Of a stretch of DNA of 62,722 nt, positions 39,279 through 50,292 are shown piece after piece (positions within the stretch are counted from its first letter, which is position 1; the number at the start of each line of letters is the position of its first letter). This DNA is from Microbulbifer taiwanensis (lineage in GTDB: Bacteria; Pseudomonadota; Gammaproteobacteria; Pseudomonadales; Cellvibrionaceae). The translations under genes and the position numbers were made by a program. Under the pieces are notes generated by a model that did no database searches, was not told where the DNA came from, and saw only the letters and a list, made by a program, of their open reading frames with translations. The DNA is taken from NCBI RefSeq assembly GCF_014904815.1, contig NZ_JACZFR010000051.1, positions 1 through 62,722 of the forward strand, written 5' to 3'.

Positions 39279-40313
39279 TCAGCTGAGACTCCCTTTCAAT
39301 TCCGTCATCGGCCAGCGCGGCCGCACTTCTATAGCCAGGTCAGACTGTTCCCCCGCCTGCAGGCGCAGGCAGCCAGCATAGGCGATCATGGCGCCATTAT
39401 CGGTGCAGAACTCGTGGCGCGGATAGAAGACCCCAGCCCCCTCTTCGCGCAACTTCGCCTCCAGGCGCGCACGCAACAGCTTGTTCGCGGAAACGCCGCC
39501 GGCGATGACCAAAGTCTTGTGGCCGGACGCCTTAATGGCACGGCGGCACTTGATCACCAGCGTATCCACCACCGCCATCTGGAAGGCGGCGGCGATATCC
39601 GCGCAGGTCTGCTCATCCGGCAGGCCATCCGCCAGGGCGTGGTCGCGCACCGTTGTCAATGTATAGGTCTTGAGGCCGGAAAAGCTGAAGTCGAGCCCCG
39701 GCCTGTCGGTCATCGGCCGCGGGAAGGTGAAGCGCTGCGGATCCCCCTTCTCCGCCAGTGCGGCCAGGCGCGGGCCACCCGGGTAGTCCAGGTCCAGCAT
39801 CTTGGCCGCCTTGTCGAATGCCTCGCCGGCGGCATCGTCCAGGGACTCGCCCATCAGCTCATAGTCACCGAGGCCGCGCACATTCACCAGTTGGGTGTGG
39901 CCACCGGACACCAACAGGGCAACAAAGGGGAAAGCCGGCGGCTGCTCCTCCAGCATCGGCGCCAGCAGGTGGCCCTCCATATGATGGATCGCCACCGCCG
40001 GTATATCCCAGCCGTAGGCCAGGGCGCGGCCGGCGCAGGCACCCACCATCAGCGCGCCGACGAGGCCCGGCCCCGCCGTATAGGCGATACCGTCCAGATC
40101 GGTCGGCCGCGTATCCGTCTTGCCCATCACCTGACGCACCAGCGGCAGTAGCTTGCGCACATGGTCGCGACTGGCCAGTTCCGGCACTACACCGCCATAA
40201 TCGGCGTGCAGATCCACCTGGCTGAAGAGGGCGTGACCGAGCAGCCCCTTTTCGGTGTCGTAAATGGCCACGCCGGTCTCGTCGCAGGAGGTTTCTATAC
40301 CCAGAACTCGCAC
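39279..40313 (-). CDS. tsaD: tRNA N6-adenosine threonylcarbamoyltransferase
   Basis: Transfers threonylcarbamoyl to A37 of ANN-decoding tRNAs, with TsaB and TsaE. 344 residues; GTG start. [17 protein letters not shown], the metal-binding [28 protein letters not shown] and [16 protein letters not shown] are present. It is divergent from rpsU, a very conserved pairing in gammaproteobacteria. Confidence 0.97.
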   Translation of the reverse strand: MRVLGIETSCDETGVAIYDTEKGLLGHALFSQVDLHADYGGVVPELASRDHVRKLLPLVRQVMGKTDTRPTDLDGIAYTAGPGLVGALMVGACAGRALAYGWDIPAVAIHHMEGHLLAPMLEEQPPAFPFVALLVSGGHTQLVNVRGLGDYELMGESLDDAAGEAFDKAAKMLDLDYPGGPRLAALAEKGDPQRFTFPRPMTDRPGLDFSFSGLKTYTLTTVRDHALADGLPDEQTCADIAAAFQMAVVDTLVIKCRRAIKASGHKTLVIAGGVSANKLLRARLEAKLREEGAGVFYPRHEFCTDNGAMIAYAGCLRLQAGEQSDLAIEVRPRWPMTELKGSLS

Positions 40314-40415
40314 TTCATCTCTCTATATAACTGGCTCGAAGGCTTTCTATCTATTGGCCCGGAGGCTCTTTGTAGGGACCGGCCCGAAGGGGCGCTATCA
40401 TACCCGAAAAGAGGC

Positions 40416-40444
40416 TTGCGATCGCCGATCCAAGTGTTTAGAAT
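40416..40444 (+). promoter_or_regulatory. Probable rpsU promoter
   Basis: TTGCGA (40416-40421) and TAGAAT (40439-40444) with exactly 17 bp between them, about 97 bp before the rpsU ATG in the 228-bp tsaD-rpsU divergent gap. Confidence 0.6.
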
Positions 40445-40541
40445 TTGCGCCCTCGCTGTGAACCGGCCGCCGGATTGCAACTGCGAGATGCGAAAAAGCA
40501 ATTGCCGGAAAGGCCGAGAGAAACGAATTACAGGTAAACCA

Positions 40542-40757
40542 ATGCCATCAGTACGACTGAAAGACAACGAACCTTTCGATATCGCCCTGCGCCGCTTCAA
40601 GCGCTCCTGTGAAAAAGCCGGTGTACTGTCCGAAGTACGTCGCCGCGAGTTCTACGAGAAGCCGACTGCAGTGCGCAAGCGCAAGGCTGCCGCCGCTGTC
40701 AAGCGTCACGCCAAGAAGCTGCAGCGCGAAAACCGCAAGTTCCAGCGCCTGTACTAA
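40542..40757 (+). CDS. rpsU: 30S ribosomal protein S21
   Basis: 71-residue basic protein, [20 protein letters not shown] at the start and [18 protein letters not shown] at the end, the normal S21 length. First gene of the macromolecular synthesis cluster with dnaG and rpoD. A terminator follows, so dnaG and rpoD must rely partly on read-through or their own promoters. Confidence 0.97.
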   Translation: MPSVRLKDNEPFDIALRRFKRSCEKAGVLSEVRRREFYEKPTAVRKRKAAAAVKRHAKKLQRENRKFQRLY

Positions 40758-40798
40758 ATAGCAGTCGCCGGGCGGGACAGATCCCGCAGCGGAATCCG

Positions 40799-40835
40799 AA
40801 AACGGCGTGCGAGCCAGACTCGCGCGCCGTTTTTT
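40799..40835 (+). terminator. Terminator after rpsU
   Basis: Stem of 15 bp (40799-40813 with 40819-40833, one G-U), 5-base loop, T run to 40835. Equivalent to the rpsU-dnaG terminator of E. coli in position. Confidence 0.88.
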
Positions 40836-40965
40836 GTTTGGCACATCCCTGTGCCGCCCCTTCGGGGCAGTCTTCGGCTGTATAAATCGGCCCTCCTGCC
40901 GATTTTTGTTTGTCCGGGAAAGCGCTATTCTTGCCCTTCACCATAAGCTTTGACGAACACCCCCT

Positions 40966-41008
40966 GTAGGAGCGGCCCATGGGCGGACGGCCGCCCCGCC
41001 GCTCCTGC
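40966..41008. repeat. gtaggagcggc REP palindrome, copy 2
   Basis: Outer gtaggagcggc/gccgctcctgc arms with an inner ggcggacggccgcc part. It is the reverse orientation of copy 1 at 22954-22993. It lies between rpsU and yqeY. Confidence 0.75.
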
Positions 41009-41048
41009 AAGTCTGTGAAACCCAGATGGCACATACGGAATAAGAACC

Positions 41049-41495
41049 ATGAGCACACTCAAGGAAACCCTGGCCCAGGCCACCAAAGACGCGATGAAAG
41101 CCCGTGCCAAGGAGCGACTGGCTACCCTGCGCCTGGTCAACGCCGAGATCAAGCGCGTGGAAGTGGACGAGCGCATCGAGCTGGACGACGCCCGCATCCT
41201 CGCCCTGCTGGATAAGATGACGAAGCAGCGCCGAGATTCCATCACCCAGTACGAGAAGGCTGGCCGCGCCGAGCTGGCGGCGGTGGAGCAGGCGGAGATC
41301 GACGTCATCCAGGAATTCCTGCCAGAGCAGCTGTCCGAGGCGGAAATTGCCGAACTAGTGGCTGCAGCAGTCAAAGAGACGGGCGCCGCCGGCATGGCCG
41401 ATATGGGCAAGGTCATGGCCCTGGTGAAGCCGCAGGTGCAGGGCCGCGCAGATATGGGTGCGGTCAGCAAGCTGGTCAAAGCCCAGCTGGGCTGA
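41049..41495 (+). CDS. yqeY: GatB/YqeY domain protein
   Basis: 148 residues, MSTLKETLAQATKDAMKARAKERLATLRLVNAEIK start and a C-terminal MGKVMALVKPQVQGRADMGAVSKLV as in the YqeY family. The domain is related to the tail of amidotransferase subunit GatB; a tRNA-linked role is supposed but not shown. It sits between rpsU and dnaG in many gammaproteobacteria. Confidence 0.92.
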   Translation: MSTLKETLAQATKDAMKARAKERLATLRLVNAEIKRVEVDERIELDDARILALLDKMTKQRRDSITQYEKAGRAELAAVEQAEIDVIQEFLPEQLSEAEIAELVAAAVKETGAAGMADMGKVMALVKPQVQGRADMGAVSKLVKAQLG

Positions 41496-41518
41496 TCGCC
41501 GGGAAGCAGTGAGAGCCT

Positions 41519-43498
41519 ATGGCCGGCAAGATACCCCAGCACTTTATCGACGACCTGCTCGCACGGGCGGATATCGTCGAGCTGGTGGATAGCCGGGTCA
41601 AGCTGCGCAAGACGGGCAAAAACTATTCCGCCTGCTGCCCATTTCACGATGAAAAAACCCCCTCTTTTACCGTAAGCCCGGATAAGCAGTTCTACTACTG
41701 CTTCGGCTGCGGCGCCAACGGCAACGCCGTCGGCTTCCTGATGGAATACGACCGCCTGGGCTTCCCCGAGGCGGTGGAGAAGTTGGCCGCCAGCCAGGGC
41801 CTGGAGGTGCCGAGGGAGCAGCTGGCGCCGGGGCAGGAGAAGCGCCAGCGGGAGAGCCAGTCCCTCTACCAGCTGACCGAGAAGGCCGCCGACTACTACC
41901 GCAGCCAGCTGCGTGCCCACCCCTCAGCCGGCCGCGCCGTCGCCTACTTGCGCAACCGCGGCCTGTCCGGCGAGATAGCGCGGGATTTCGGTATCGGCCT
42001 GGCGCCGCCGGGCTGGGACAACCTGCTCAACGAACTGGGCGACACCGCGCAGAAAGCCGACCAGCTGGAACAGGCCGGCCTCGCCATCCGCCGCCAGGAC
42101 AGCGACGGCAACAGCAAGTCGGGGCAGCGCCACCACTACGACCGCTTCCGCAACCGCATCATTTTCCCGATCCGCGACCAGCGCGGCCGCGCCATCGCCT
42201 TTGGCGGCCGGGTGCTGGGGGACGATAAACCCAAGTACCTGAATTCACCCGAGACCCCCATCTTCCACAAGGGCCGAGAACTCTACGGCCTGTGGGAGGC
42301 GCGCCAGGCCAATCGCAGCCTGGAGCGACTGATCGTGGTGGAAGGCTATATGGACGTGGTGGCCCTGGCCCAGTTCGGTATCCGCTGCGCCGTAGCCACC
42401 CTGGGTACCGCCTGCGGCGAAGAGCATATCAAGCTGGCCTTCCGCCACGCGCCGGAACTGGTGTTCTGCTTCGACGGCGACCAGGCCGGTCGCGCGGCAG
42501 CGCGCCGCGCCCTGGAGGCGGCGCTGCCACAGATGCAGGACGGCCGCAGCCTGCGCTTCCTGCTGCTGCCGGAAGGCGAGGACCCGGACACACTGGTGCG
42601 CCAGGTGGGCGGCGAGCGCTTTGAGCAACTGCTCGACGAACAGGCGCGACCGCTGGAGGACTTCCTGTTCGACCTGCTCGGCGAGGACATCAACCTGCAG
42701 ACCATGGGCGGCCGTGCGCGCCTATCCAAGCAGGCGGCGCCGCTGCTCGACCTGCTTCCGGAAGGTGTCTACCGCCAACTGATGTTCCAACAACTGGCCG
42801 CCCGTACCGGCCTGGACAAGGAAACCCTGCAGGAGGTGATCAGCGCGGAAAAGGCCAGAGCCCGCGCGTCGCAGCCGCCGCCGGCCCAGCCACAAACCCG
42901 GCCGTCGCGCCAGGGCGATGCGCCCCCGCAACCGGCAGAGCAGCCACCTGCCCCGACAGAGTACGGCGACCTGCCACCAGCAGAGGAATACGATGCCCCG
43001 GACAGCGAACAATACCGGCCCAGTGCGAAACCGCGCCGCAGCGGCCAGTATCGCCTGCCGACGGAGCGAATGCTGATCGCACTGCTGCTGCACCACCCGC
43101 AACTGGCGCAGCAGATCGATGACAGCGAGCGCTTCCACAACAGCGGCGACCCGGATCTGCAACTCTTTGGCAAACTTGTGGACGTCATCAAGCATCGCCC
43201 CGGGCAAACCCTCTACCAACTGCTCGGCCATTGGCGCGGCCACTACCGCGATGGCAGCCATGAAACACTGGAGACCCTGGCCAGCTCCCCCCTGGTAACG
43301 GGCGCCCGCATGCTGGCACGAAATGGCAATTTTGAAGAGTACGCGCCCGAAACCGAATTCAGAGATTGCCTGCAACGACTAGAATTGGCAGTCAGCAAAC
43401 AACACAAGCGCGGCCTGCTGAACCAATTAAAAAGCAGTAACGGCCAACTCAGTGCCGAGGAACTCGCCATTCTTGCGCACTGGAAACCGAAAAACTGA
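41519..43498 (+). CDS. dnaG: DNA primase
   Basis: 659 residues. The N-terminal CHC2 zinc finger is CPFHDEKTPSFTVSPDKQFYYCFGCG (His/Cys ligands, about 40-64). The TOPRIM core includes VVEGYMDVVALAQFG and FCFDGDQAGRAAARR. A Pro/Gln-rich linker (about 445-500) separates the C-terminal DnaB-binding domain. It lays RNA primers at the replication fork. It starts 23 bp after yqeY. Confidence 0.97.
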   Translation: MAGKIPQHFIDDLLARADIVELVDSRVKLRKTGKNYSACCPFHDEKTPSFTVSPDKQFYYCFGCGANGNAVGFLMEYDRLGFPEAVEKLAASQGLEVPREQLAPGQEKRQRESQSLYQLTEKAADYYRSQLRAHPSAGRAVAYLRNRGLSGEIARDFGIGLAPPGWDNLLNELGDTAQKADQLEQAGLAIRRQDSDGNSKSGQRHHYDRFRNRIIFPIRDQRGRAIAFGGRVLGDDKPKYLNSPETPIFHKGRELYGLWEARQANRSLERLIVVEGYMDVVALAQFGIRCAVATLGTACGEEHIKLAFRHAPELVFCFDGDQAGRAAARRALEAALPQMQDGRSLRFLLLPEGEDPDTLVRQVGGERFEQLLDEQARPLEDFLFDLLGEDINLQTMGGRARLSKQAAPLLDLLPEGVYRQLMFQQLAARTGLDKETLQEVISAEKARARASQPPPAQPQTRPSRQGDAPPQPAEQPPAPTEYGDLPPAEEYDAPDSEQYRPSAKPRRSGQYRLPTERMLIALLLHHPQLAQQIDDSERFHNSGDPDLQLFGKLVDVIKHRPGQTLYQLLGHWRGHYRDGSHETLETLASSPLVTGARMLARNGNFEEYAPETEFRDCLQRLELAVSKQHKRGLLNQLKSSNGQLSAEELAILAHWKPKN

Positions 43499-43602
43499 AA
43501 GTCACAGGTGCAGCCCTTGAAATACCAGGGGGCAGCACCATATCCAGTCACCCCGGACGGGATCGGGAGCCGAACAGCCCAGACATCACACCCAGGCTTT
43601 AC

Positions 43603-43645
43603 TTGACAGCCAGAGTGGTTATTGCTATCGCAAATACGCTATAAT
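43603..43645 (+). promoter_or_regulatory. rpoD promoter region
   Basis: A perfect TTGACA (43603-43608) and a perfect TATAAT (43640-43645) occur 31 bp apart, so they belong to two overlapping promoters rather than one. TATAAT is 47 bp before the rpoD ATG, in the 194-bp dnaG-rpoD gap. Confidence 0.55.
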
Positions 43646-43692
43646 CCCGCGTCTTTGTCCCGTATTTTCATCCCCAGAATTCAGGGTTGTGC

Positions 43693-45570
<1,878 letters not shown>

Positions 45571-45583
45571 GCGCTTAACGAAA

Positions 45584-45607
45584 AGCCCGGCACTGCCGGG
45601 CTTTTTT
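45584..45607 (+). terminator. rpoD terminator
   Basis: Perfect 8-bp stem agcccggc/gccgggct with 3-base loop and six T (45602-45607). Confidence 0.93.
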
Positions 45608-45637
45608 ATGACATTAAGATGACTGCGCCCTGCCCTC

Positions 45638-45673
45638 ACTCTCCCCTCTCCCGCTTGCGGGAGAGGGGAGAGT
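45638..45673. repeat. cccctctcccgc palindrome, copy 2
   Basis: Perfect 17-bp arms (45638-45654 and 45657-45673) separated by tt. The core is shared with 11205-11230. Lies just upstream of dgkA. Confidence 0.8.
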
Positions 45674-45717
45674 GGCCGGGGGAGAGGGTGAAAAGAATGC
45701 GCCTAAAGAAAAACAGC

Positions 45718-46107
45718 ATGCAAGAAGAATTCATCAACAAACCCGGCAAGACCGGCATCTCCCGACTGATCGACGCCACCACCTACTCCTGGCACGGCCT
45801 GCTCGCCACCTGGCGCAACGAGGCCGCATTCCGCCAGGAGGTCACCCTGGCCATATTCCTGATTCCGCTGGCACTGTGGCTCGGCGAGAGCGGTATAGAA
45901 CGCGCCATACTGATCGGCGTCACCCTGCTGGTGATGATCGTCGAACTGCTCAACAGTGCGGTGGAGGCGGCCATCGACCGCATAGGCCCGGAAAAACATC
46001 CGCTGTCGAAAATCGCCAAGGACACCGGCTCCGCCGCCGTATCCATTTCCCTGCTGCTGTGGCTCTTCACCTGGAGCTGCATTCTGGTGCCGCGCTGGTT
46101 GCCCTGA
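45718..46107 (+). CDS. dgkA: Diacylglycerol kinase
   Basis: 129-residue membrane enzyme with three helices that phosphorylates diacylglycerol released by membrane-derived oligosaccharide or LPS modification. KTGISRLIDATTYSWHGLLATWRNEAAFRQE is the conserved N-terminal part; the active-site EXXNSAVEAAIDRIG is clear (VELLNSAVEAAIDRIGPEKHPLSKIAKDTGSAAV region). An ATG seven codons earlier (45697) is a second possible start. A short hairpin gtgggagc/gctcccac (46114-46132) follows. Confidence 0.94.
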   Translation: MQEEFINKPGKTGISRLIDATTYSWHGLLATWRNEAAFRQEVTLAIFLIPLALWLGESGIERAILIGVTLLVMIVELLNSAVEAAIDRIGPEKHPLSKIAKDTGSAAVSISLLLWLFTWSCILVPRWLP

Positions 46108-46238
46108 CCGCCTGTGGGAGCCCGGCTCCCACCCTTCCCTTCCGTCCCCCGCATTAGATCCCAACTATTCCGCCAGTTGCAGGAGGCTCGTCTAGACTTT
46201 TTCCCCGAACAATCCGATCAGTAAACCAGGGAAGGTTT

Positions 46239-48860
46239 ATGGCCCCAAAGCGCCCGCGGCACCTGTGGATTCACTGCACCAGCCTGCTGCTGGCCGCCGG
46301 ATTTTCCAGCCCCCAGGCACTCCTCGCCGCCTGCAGCGACAACACGCCCGCCAGCAACAGCAGCGTGCTCTGTGAAGGCACGGATACCGCCGGCGTACAG
46401 GCACCCGCCTCCAGCAATGTCACTGTGACCGTCGACAGCGGAGCCACCATCGATACGGCCGCCAGCCCGGCCATCGAGCTCGGCGATAACGCCTTAGTGG
46501 AGAACAACGGCACCCTGAACAGCAGCGGTGCCAACACCCTGGAGCTGTCCGCGGATGGCGACGACACAGTGACCAACCGAGGTAATATCAGCAACAGCGG
46601 CGGCCTCGCGATCGAATTTGGCGATGGCAGCGGAAGTGACACCTTCAATATGGAGGGCGGCCAGGTCAGCGGCCATATCGAACAGCGCGGCGGCGTCGAC
46701 CACTTCAATATGCGCGGCGGCCTTATCGACAGCCTCGACCAGGGCAGCGGCTTGGATCGCGCTCTGATCGAGGGTGGCCGCATTGTCGGCACCCTTTCCG
46801 ACGGCGACTTCACCACTATGACCGGCGGCCGCGTCGGCACCATCGACCTGCGTATCGCCAACAATGAGATGAACATGCGCGGCGGCCGGGTGGACGACGA
46901 CATACTGGCGGGACTCCAGAATGACACGCTGCGCATGACCGGCGGCAGCGTCGGCAACGATGTGGATTTCAGTCGCGGCGACAACGTCATCGAACTCTCC
47001 GGCGGCGCCATCGGCAACCGGGTTATCACCGGTCACGACAACGATACCTTTACCTGGAGCGGTGCCGGCACAGTCAGCGACAGCGTGCAGCTGGGCGACG
47101 GTGATGACAACGCCACCCTGAACGCCGTCGCCACTCTCGGCAGCACCACACTCAACGGTGATCTCGGCAACGACAGCCTGCTGCTCAGCCATCAGTTCCT
47201 CGGCGACCCGGCACAACTGCAGCAGTGGGAAAGGGTGCGACTGAGCGACAACTCCGGCCTGCTGCTGAGCAACAGCCTAGTGCTCGGCGGTACCGATGGC
47301 CTGGACACAAAACTGCTCGTCGACGCCGGCAACCGCCTGTTGCTGCCGGGATTCAGCGCTAGCGTGACTTCCGCCGTGGGGCAGCCGCTACTGCTGGAAA
47401 ACAACGGCACCATCGACCTGCGCGGCACTCCCGATCAAGGCGGCGCCACCGAAAACAGGCTGCGGGTCGCCGGCGATTACACCGGCAGCGGCCGGGTAAT
47501 TCTCGATGTGATACTCGAAGACGACAGCAGCCCCGCCGACAAGCTGCAGATAGACGGCGGCCACGCGTCCGGTAGCACCCAACTGCTGTTCAATCAGATT
47601 GGCGGCCGCGGCGCCCGGACCGGCGACGGCATCAGGGTGGTGGAAACGCTGAACAGCGGCAGCACCGCTGGCGATGCCTTTTTTATGGTCGGCCCTCTCT
47701 CCGCGGGGCCCTACGAGTACTTCCTGTTCCGCGGCGCCGACGAACCCGACGAGGCGGACAACTGGTACCTGCGCTCCAGCCTGCTGCCGGGCAGCAATCC
47801 GCCCAGCGTCGCGACACAGCCCCCCTCCCCTGCACAGGCACCTGACACCACCCCGGTACCGCCGCAACCACCAGGCACTGTGCCTATGGTGGCCGCGGCG
47901 CCCCCGCTCGGCGCGGATCCGCTGCCCCTCTATCGCCCGGAAGTCCCGCTCTATGCCCAGGCAAAATCCCTCGCCCACTACCTCTCCCTGACGGAAATCG
48001 GCAGCTACCACAAGCGCCGCGGGGAACAGCGCAACTGGAGCGGCGGCGAGAATAGTGCCTGGCTGCGCCTCTATCGCGAGCAGGCAGAAAGGGACTGGGA
48101 GGGTGATGTCTACAGCCGCTTCGACGGCCACTTCAGCGGCTTTCAACTGGGCGCCAACCTCTACGCAGGCCCCAGCTGCCGGGGTTCCCAGGAGTTGGGC
48201 CTGTTTGTCGGCAGCAGTCGCGCCAACGGCGACGTCAGCGGCTTCGCCCGCGGCTTCCGGCACTTCAACGCCGGGCGCAACCAACTGCAGAGCCACTATG
48301 TCGGCGGCTACTTCACCGATTACCGTATGAACCAGAGCTACCTGGACCTGGTTGCCAAGGCTGCCTATGTGGAACTGGAGAGCCGCTCCAGCCGCGACGT
48401 CGACGACACCATCTACGGCGCCCAGCTCAGCCTGTCTGCCGAGCAGGGCCTTACCCTGCCGGTGAGCCAGCGGATAAACCTGGAGCCCCAGTGGCAGCTG
48501 GTGGCCAACTACACCAACTTCGACGCCTACCGGGACGGCATCTCCCGTGTGGAACCGGATGTGACCCCGGAACTCACATTCCGCGCGGGCCTGCGCGGCT
48601 ACAACCGCGAGGGGCGTAACCAGTACTACCTGTTCGGCAACCTCTGGCACACCCTGGGCGGCGATGACGATATACAGTTCGACAACCGCGTCAAGCTGAG
48701 AAACGACCGCCAGGCGACCTGGGTCGAAGTCGGTGGCGGCCTGGTGTTGCTGCAGCGCGAAGGGGGCAGCGCCTACTTTGCCCTCAGCTACCAGCACTCG
48801 GTAGACAGCCTGGACTGGGAGGGCGGCAACGCCAATCTGGGCTTCAACTGGGCCTGGTAG
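46239..48860 (+). CDS. Autotransporter (type Va secretion) with repeat-rich passenger
   Basis: 873 residues. A signal peptide ends near ALLAACSD. The passenger (about 30-500) is built from short beta-helix-like repeats such as MxGGxVxxxI and DTFNMEGGQVSG, RALIEGGRI, MNMRGGRV and LRMTGGSV. A Pro-rich linker lies around 535-555. The C-terminal barrel (about 600-873) ends in the aromatic residues FNWAW, as expected for BAM-dependent insertion. The passenger is very poor in Cys. The function (adhesion, aggregation) is not determinable. It stands alone, downstream of dgkA. Confidence 0.88.
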   Translation: MAPKRPRHLWIHCTSLLLAAGFSSPQALLAACSDNTPASNSSVLCEGTDTAGVQAPASSNVTVTVDSGATIDTAASPAIELGDNALVENNGTLNSSGANTLELSADGDDTVTNRGNISNSGGLAIEFGDGSGSDTFNMEGGQVSGHIEQRGGVDHFNMRGGLIDSLDQGSGLDRALIEGGRIVGTLSDGDFTTMTGGRVGTIDLRIANNEMNMRGGRVDDDILAGLQNDTLRMTGGSVGNDVDFSRGDNVIELSGGAIGNRVITGHDNDTFTWSGAGTVSDSVQLGDGDDNATLNAVATLGSTTLNGDLGNDSLLLSHQFLGDPAQLQQWERVRLSDNSGLLLSNSLVLGGTDGLDTKLLVDAGNRLLLPGFSASVTSAVGQPLLLENNGTIDLRGTPDQGGATENRLRVAGDYTGSGRVILDVILEDDSSPADKLQIDGGHASGSTQLLFNQIGGRGARTGDGIRVVETLNSGSTAGDAFFMVGPLSAGPYEYFLFRGADEPDEADNWYLRSSLLPGSNPPSVATQPPSPAQAPDTTPVPPQPPGTVPMVAAAPPLGADPLPLYRPEVPLYAQAKSLAHYLSLTEIGSYHKRRGEQRNWSGGENSAWLRLYREQAERDWEGDVYSRFDGHFSGFQLGANLYAGPSCRGSQELGLFVGSSRANGDVSGFARGFRHFNAGRNQLQSHYVGGYFTDYRMNQSYLDLVAKAAYVELESRSSRDVDDTIYGAQLSLSAEQGLTLPVSQRINLEPQWQLVANYTNFDAYRDGISRVEPDVTPELTFRAGLRGYNREGRNQYYLFGNLWHTLGGDDDIQFDNRVKLRNDRQATWVEVGGGLVLLQREGGSAYFALSYQHSVDSLDWEGGNANLGFNWAW

Positions 48861-48946
48861 CTCACCGGACCGTTAAAGGCGTTGATTTGCAAGGAAAAAT
48901 CGAGTACTTTCCCCACCCGCTCGCAGTCATAAAGCGAGCATCTTGG

Positions 48947-49023
48947 GGGCCCTTAGCTCAGTTGGTTAGAGCATCCGACTCATAATCGGCAGGTCCTGGG
49001 TTCAAGTCCCGGAGGGCCCACCA
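48947..49023 (+). tRNA. tRNA with CAT anticodon (Ile2, lysidine type, or elongator Met)
   Basis: 77 nt including encoded CCA. Acceptor stem GGGCCCT/AGGGCCC, D-arm with AGCTCAGTTGGTTAGAGC, anticodon loop ctCATaa, T-arm with GGTTCAAGTCC. The start GGGCCCTTAGCTCAG resembles tRNA-Ile2 more than elongator Met, but this cannot be settled by eye. The accessory NAD cluster begins just after it. Confidence 0.93.
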
Positions 49024-49362
49024 TCTTCTCTTCACCTTACACCATTGTTATTGAGACCTAAGCTTGTCCACTTTGACCAAGCAGCGGTCGCTTAGGGCAT
49101 CCAAAAAGCCCGCATACGGGGTGAGGAGTTTCCTTCATTCTCGACATTTCCCCATCTCGCAAAGCTGAATGAAGCAGTGAGCGCCTTTCCATATCGGTGA
49201 TAGACCAGATGCCGCTGTGAGTGTATCGATAACCAGTAAGCCCTCTTAGAAATAGTTGCGATTAATAATCAGACAATAATTTACAGAGGCCGCCTCGGGT
49301 AAATATTCGCAGGGTTTGGCAGCTTCATCGCCTCAATACTTACCATGTTTAACTAGCGCTAT
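49024..49362. other. Gene-free, AT-richer stretch after the tRNA
   Basis: 339 bp between the tRNA and the end of the NAD-kinase-like gene. No reading frame with a ribosome site, integrase remnant or repeat of the tRNA 3' end was found. Composition is lower in GC than the flanking core genome, consistent with a junction of acquired DNA, but this is weak evidence. Confidence 0.4.
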
Positions 49363-50292
49363 TTATACAACCAGACGTCCAACCCGCCCGGCCAGTGCAA
49401 TCTCCACGGCCATCCTCGAATTGAACTCGATGGCATCGGCCACAATACCGTCCGAGAAGATCACGCCGCCTTCGGCCATACGGGAAGTCACCGTCAGAGA
49501 TTGCTGGCGCTCGATCTTGCCAAACACCATATCGGTACCAGTGACATTGGATGGGAAGGGCTCCCTGACACTGAACACCAGTTCATCACTGTCCCAGGCA
49601 AGCCCTTGATCCCGGATTTTCTGGTGCAGGCTGCCGCCGGCGATGGAGGCGGCTCCGGTCAACACCGACCGCAACCACCCCGTTGACCCCAGCCCAGTTG
49701 AAACCAGCACGCCGGAGGAAGATTGCACTTCCCGCCGTCCAGCGTAAGCAATTTCATATCGGGCTGAGACAGGCAGCCTGGGGCCGATATAGATATCGTT
49801 AACTGCCAGTATCCGCTGCCCGTCATTCAGCATTGCCTCGGCCATGGAAATCGATTTGCAGCGGATATCGTTCCGCAGCACGGCCGCCACCACCTCCTCG
49901 GTATCGGCAACCTGAAAAGGTAGCAGCTGGCCATCGAACAATGACGGAGCAGGATTGACCGCCAGCAGTGGCTGTCCATTCAGATACTTGAGAGTGTTGG
50001 CGACCAATCCGTCCTGACCGGCCACAACGACGATATCTTGCGGGCCAAACAGAAAGTTGGGCAGGAATTCCCGCTCCAGCAGCTGCACATGGCCCAGCCC
50101 CCTGAGCCTACCGTTTAGGGCGTCCAGTGACGTTTTGAGCACACGGTCTTCCTGGTCGTACTCTTCAAAATTGTCACCCCGGCTCGTCACATAGAATCGC
50201 GCCTGCTCACGGGTATTGTGCCGTCGAACCAGCCCATCCAGCCGGGTTTCCCGGTGGATGAGCACTATCTTGCGTTCACTCCGGCGTTTCAT
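49363..50292 (-). CDS. Divergent NAD kinase-fold protein
   Basis: 309 residues. The NAD/diacylglycerol/sphingosine kinase fold is recognisable from VVAGQDGLVANTLKYL (92-95 in place of the usual GGDGT loop), then AVNDIYIGPRLPVSARYE (NE/ND motif near 165), SSSGVLVSTGLGSTGW (192-206) and a late VIFSDGI. Canonical NadK makes NADP from NAD. The altered Gly-rich loop and the N-terminal 80 residues unlike NadK suggest a specialised or non-catalytic paralog, perhaps an NAD-binding sensor. Its start overlaps the SPFH gene stop by 4 bp. Part of the nadV transcription unit. Confidence 0.7.
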   Translation of the reverse strand: MKRRSERKIVLIHRETRLDGLVRRHNTREQARFYVTSRGDNFEEYDQEDRVLKTSLDALNGRLRGLGHVQLLEREFLPNFLFGPQDIVVVAGQDGLVANTLKYLNGQPLLAVNPAPSLFDGQLLPFQVADTEEVVAAVLRNDIRCKSISMAEAMLNDGQRILAVNDIYIGPRLPVSARYEIAYAGRREVQSSSGVLVSTGLGSTGWLRSVLTGAASIAGGSLHQKIRDQGLAWDSDELVFSVREPFPSNVTGTDMVFGKIERQQSLTVTSRMAEGGVIFSDGIVADAIEFNSRMAVEIALAGRVGRLVV

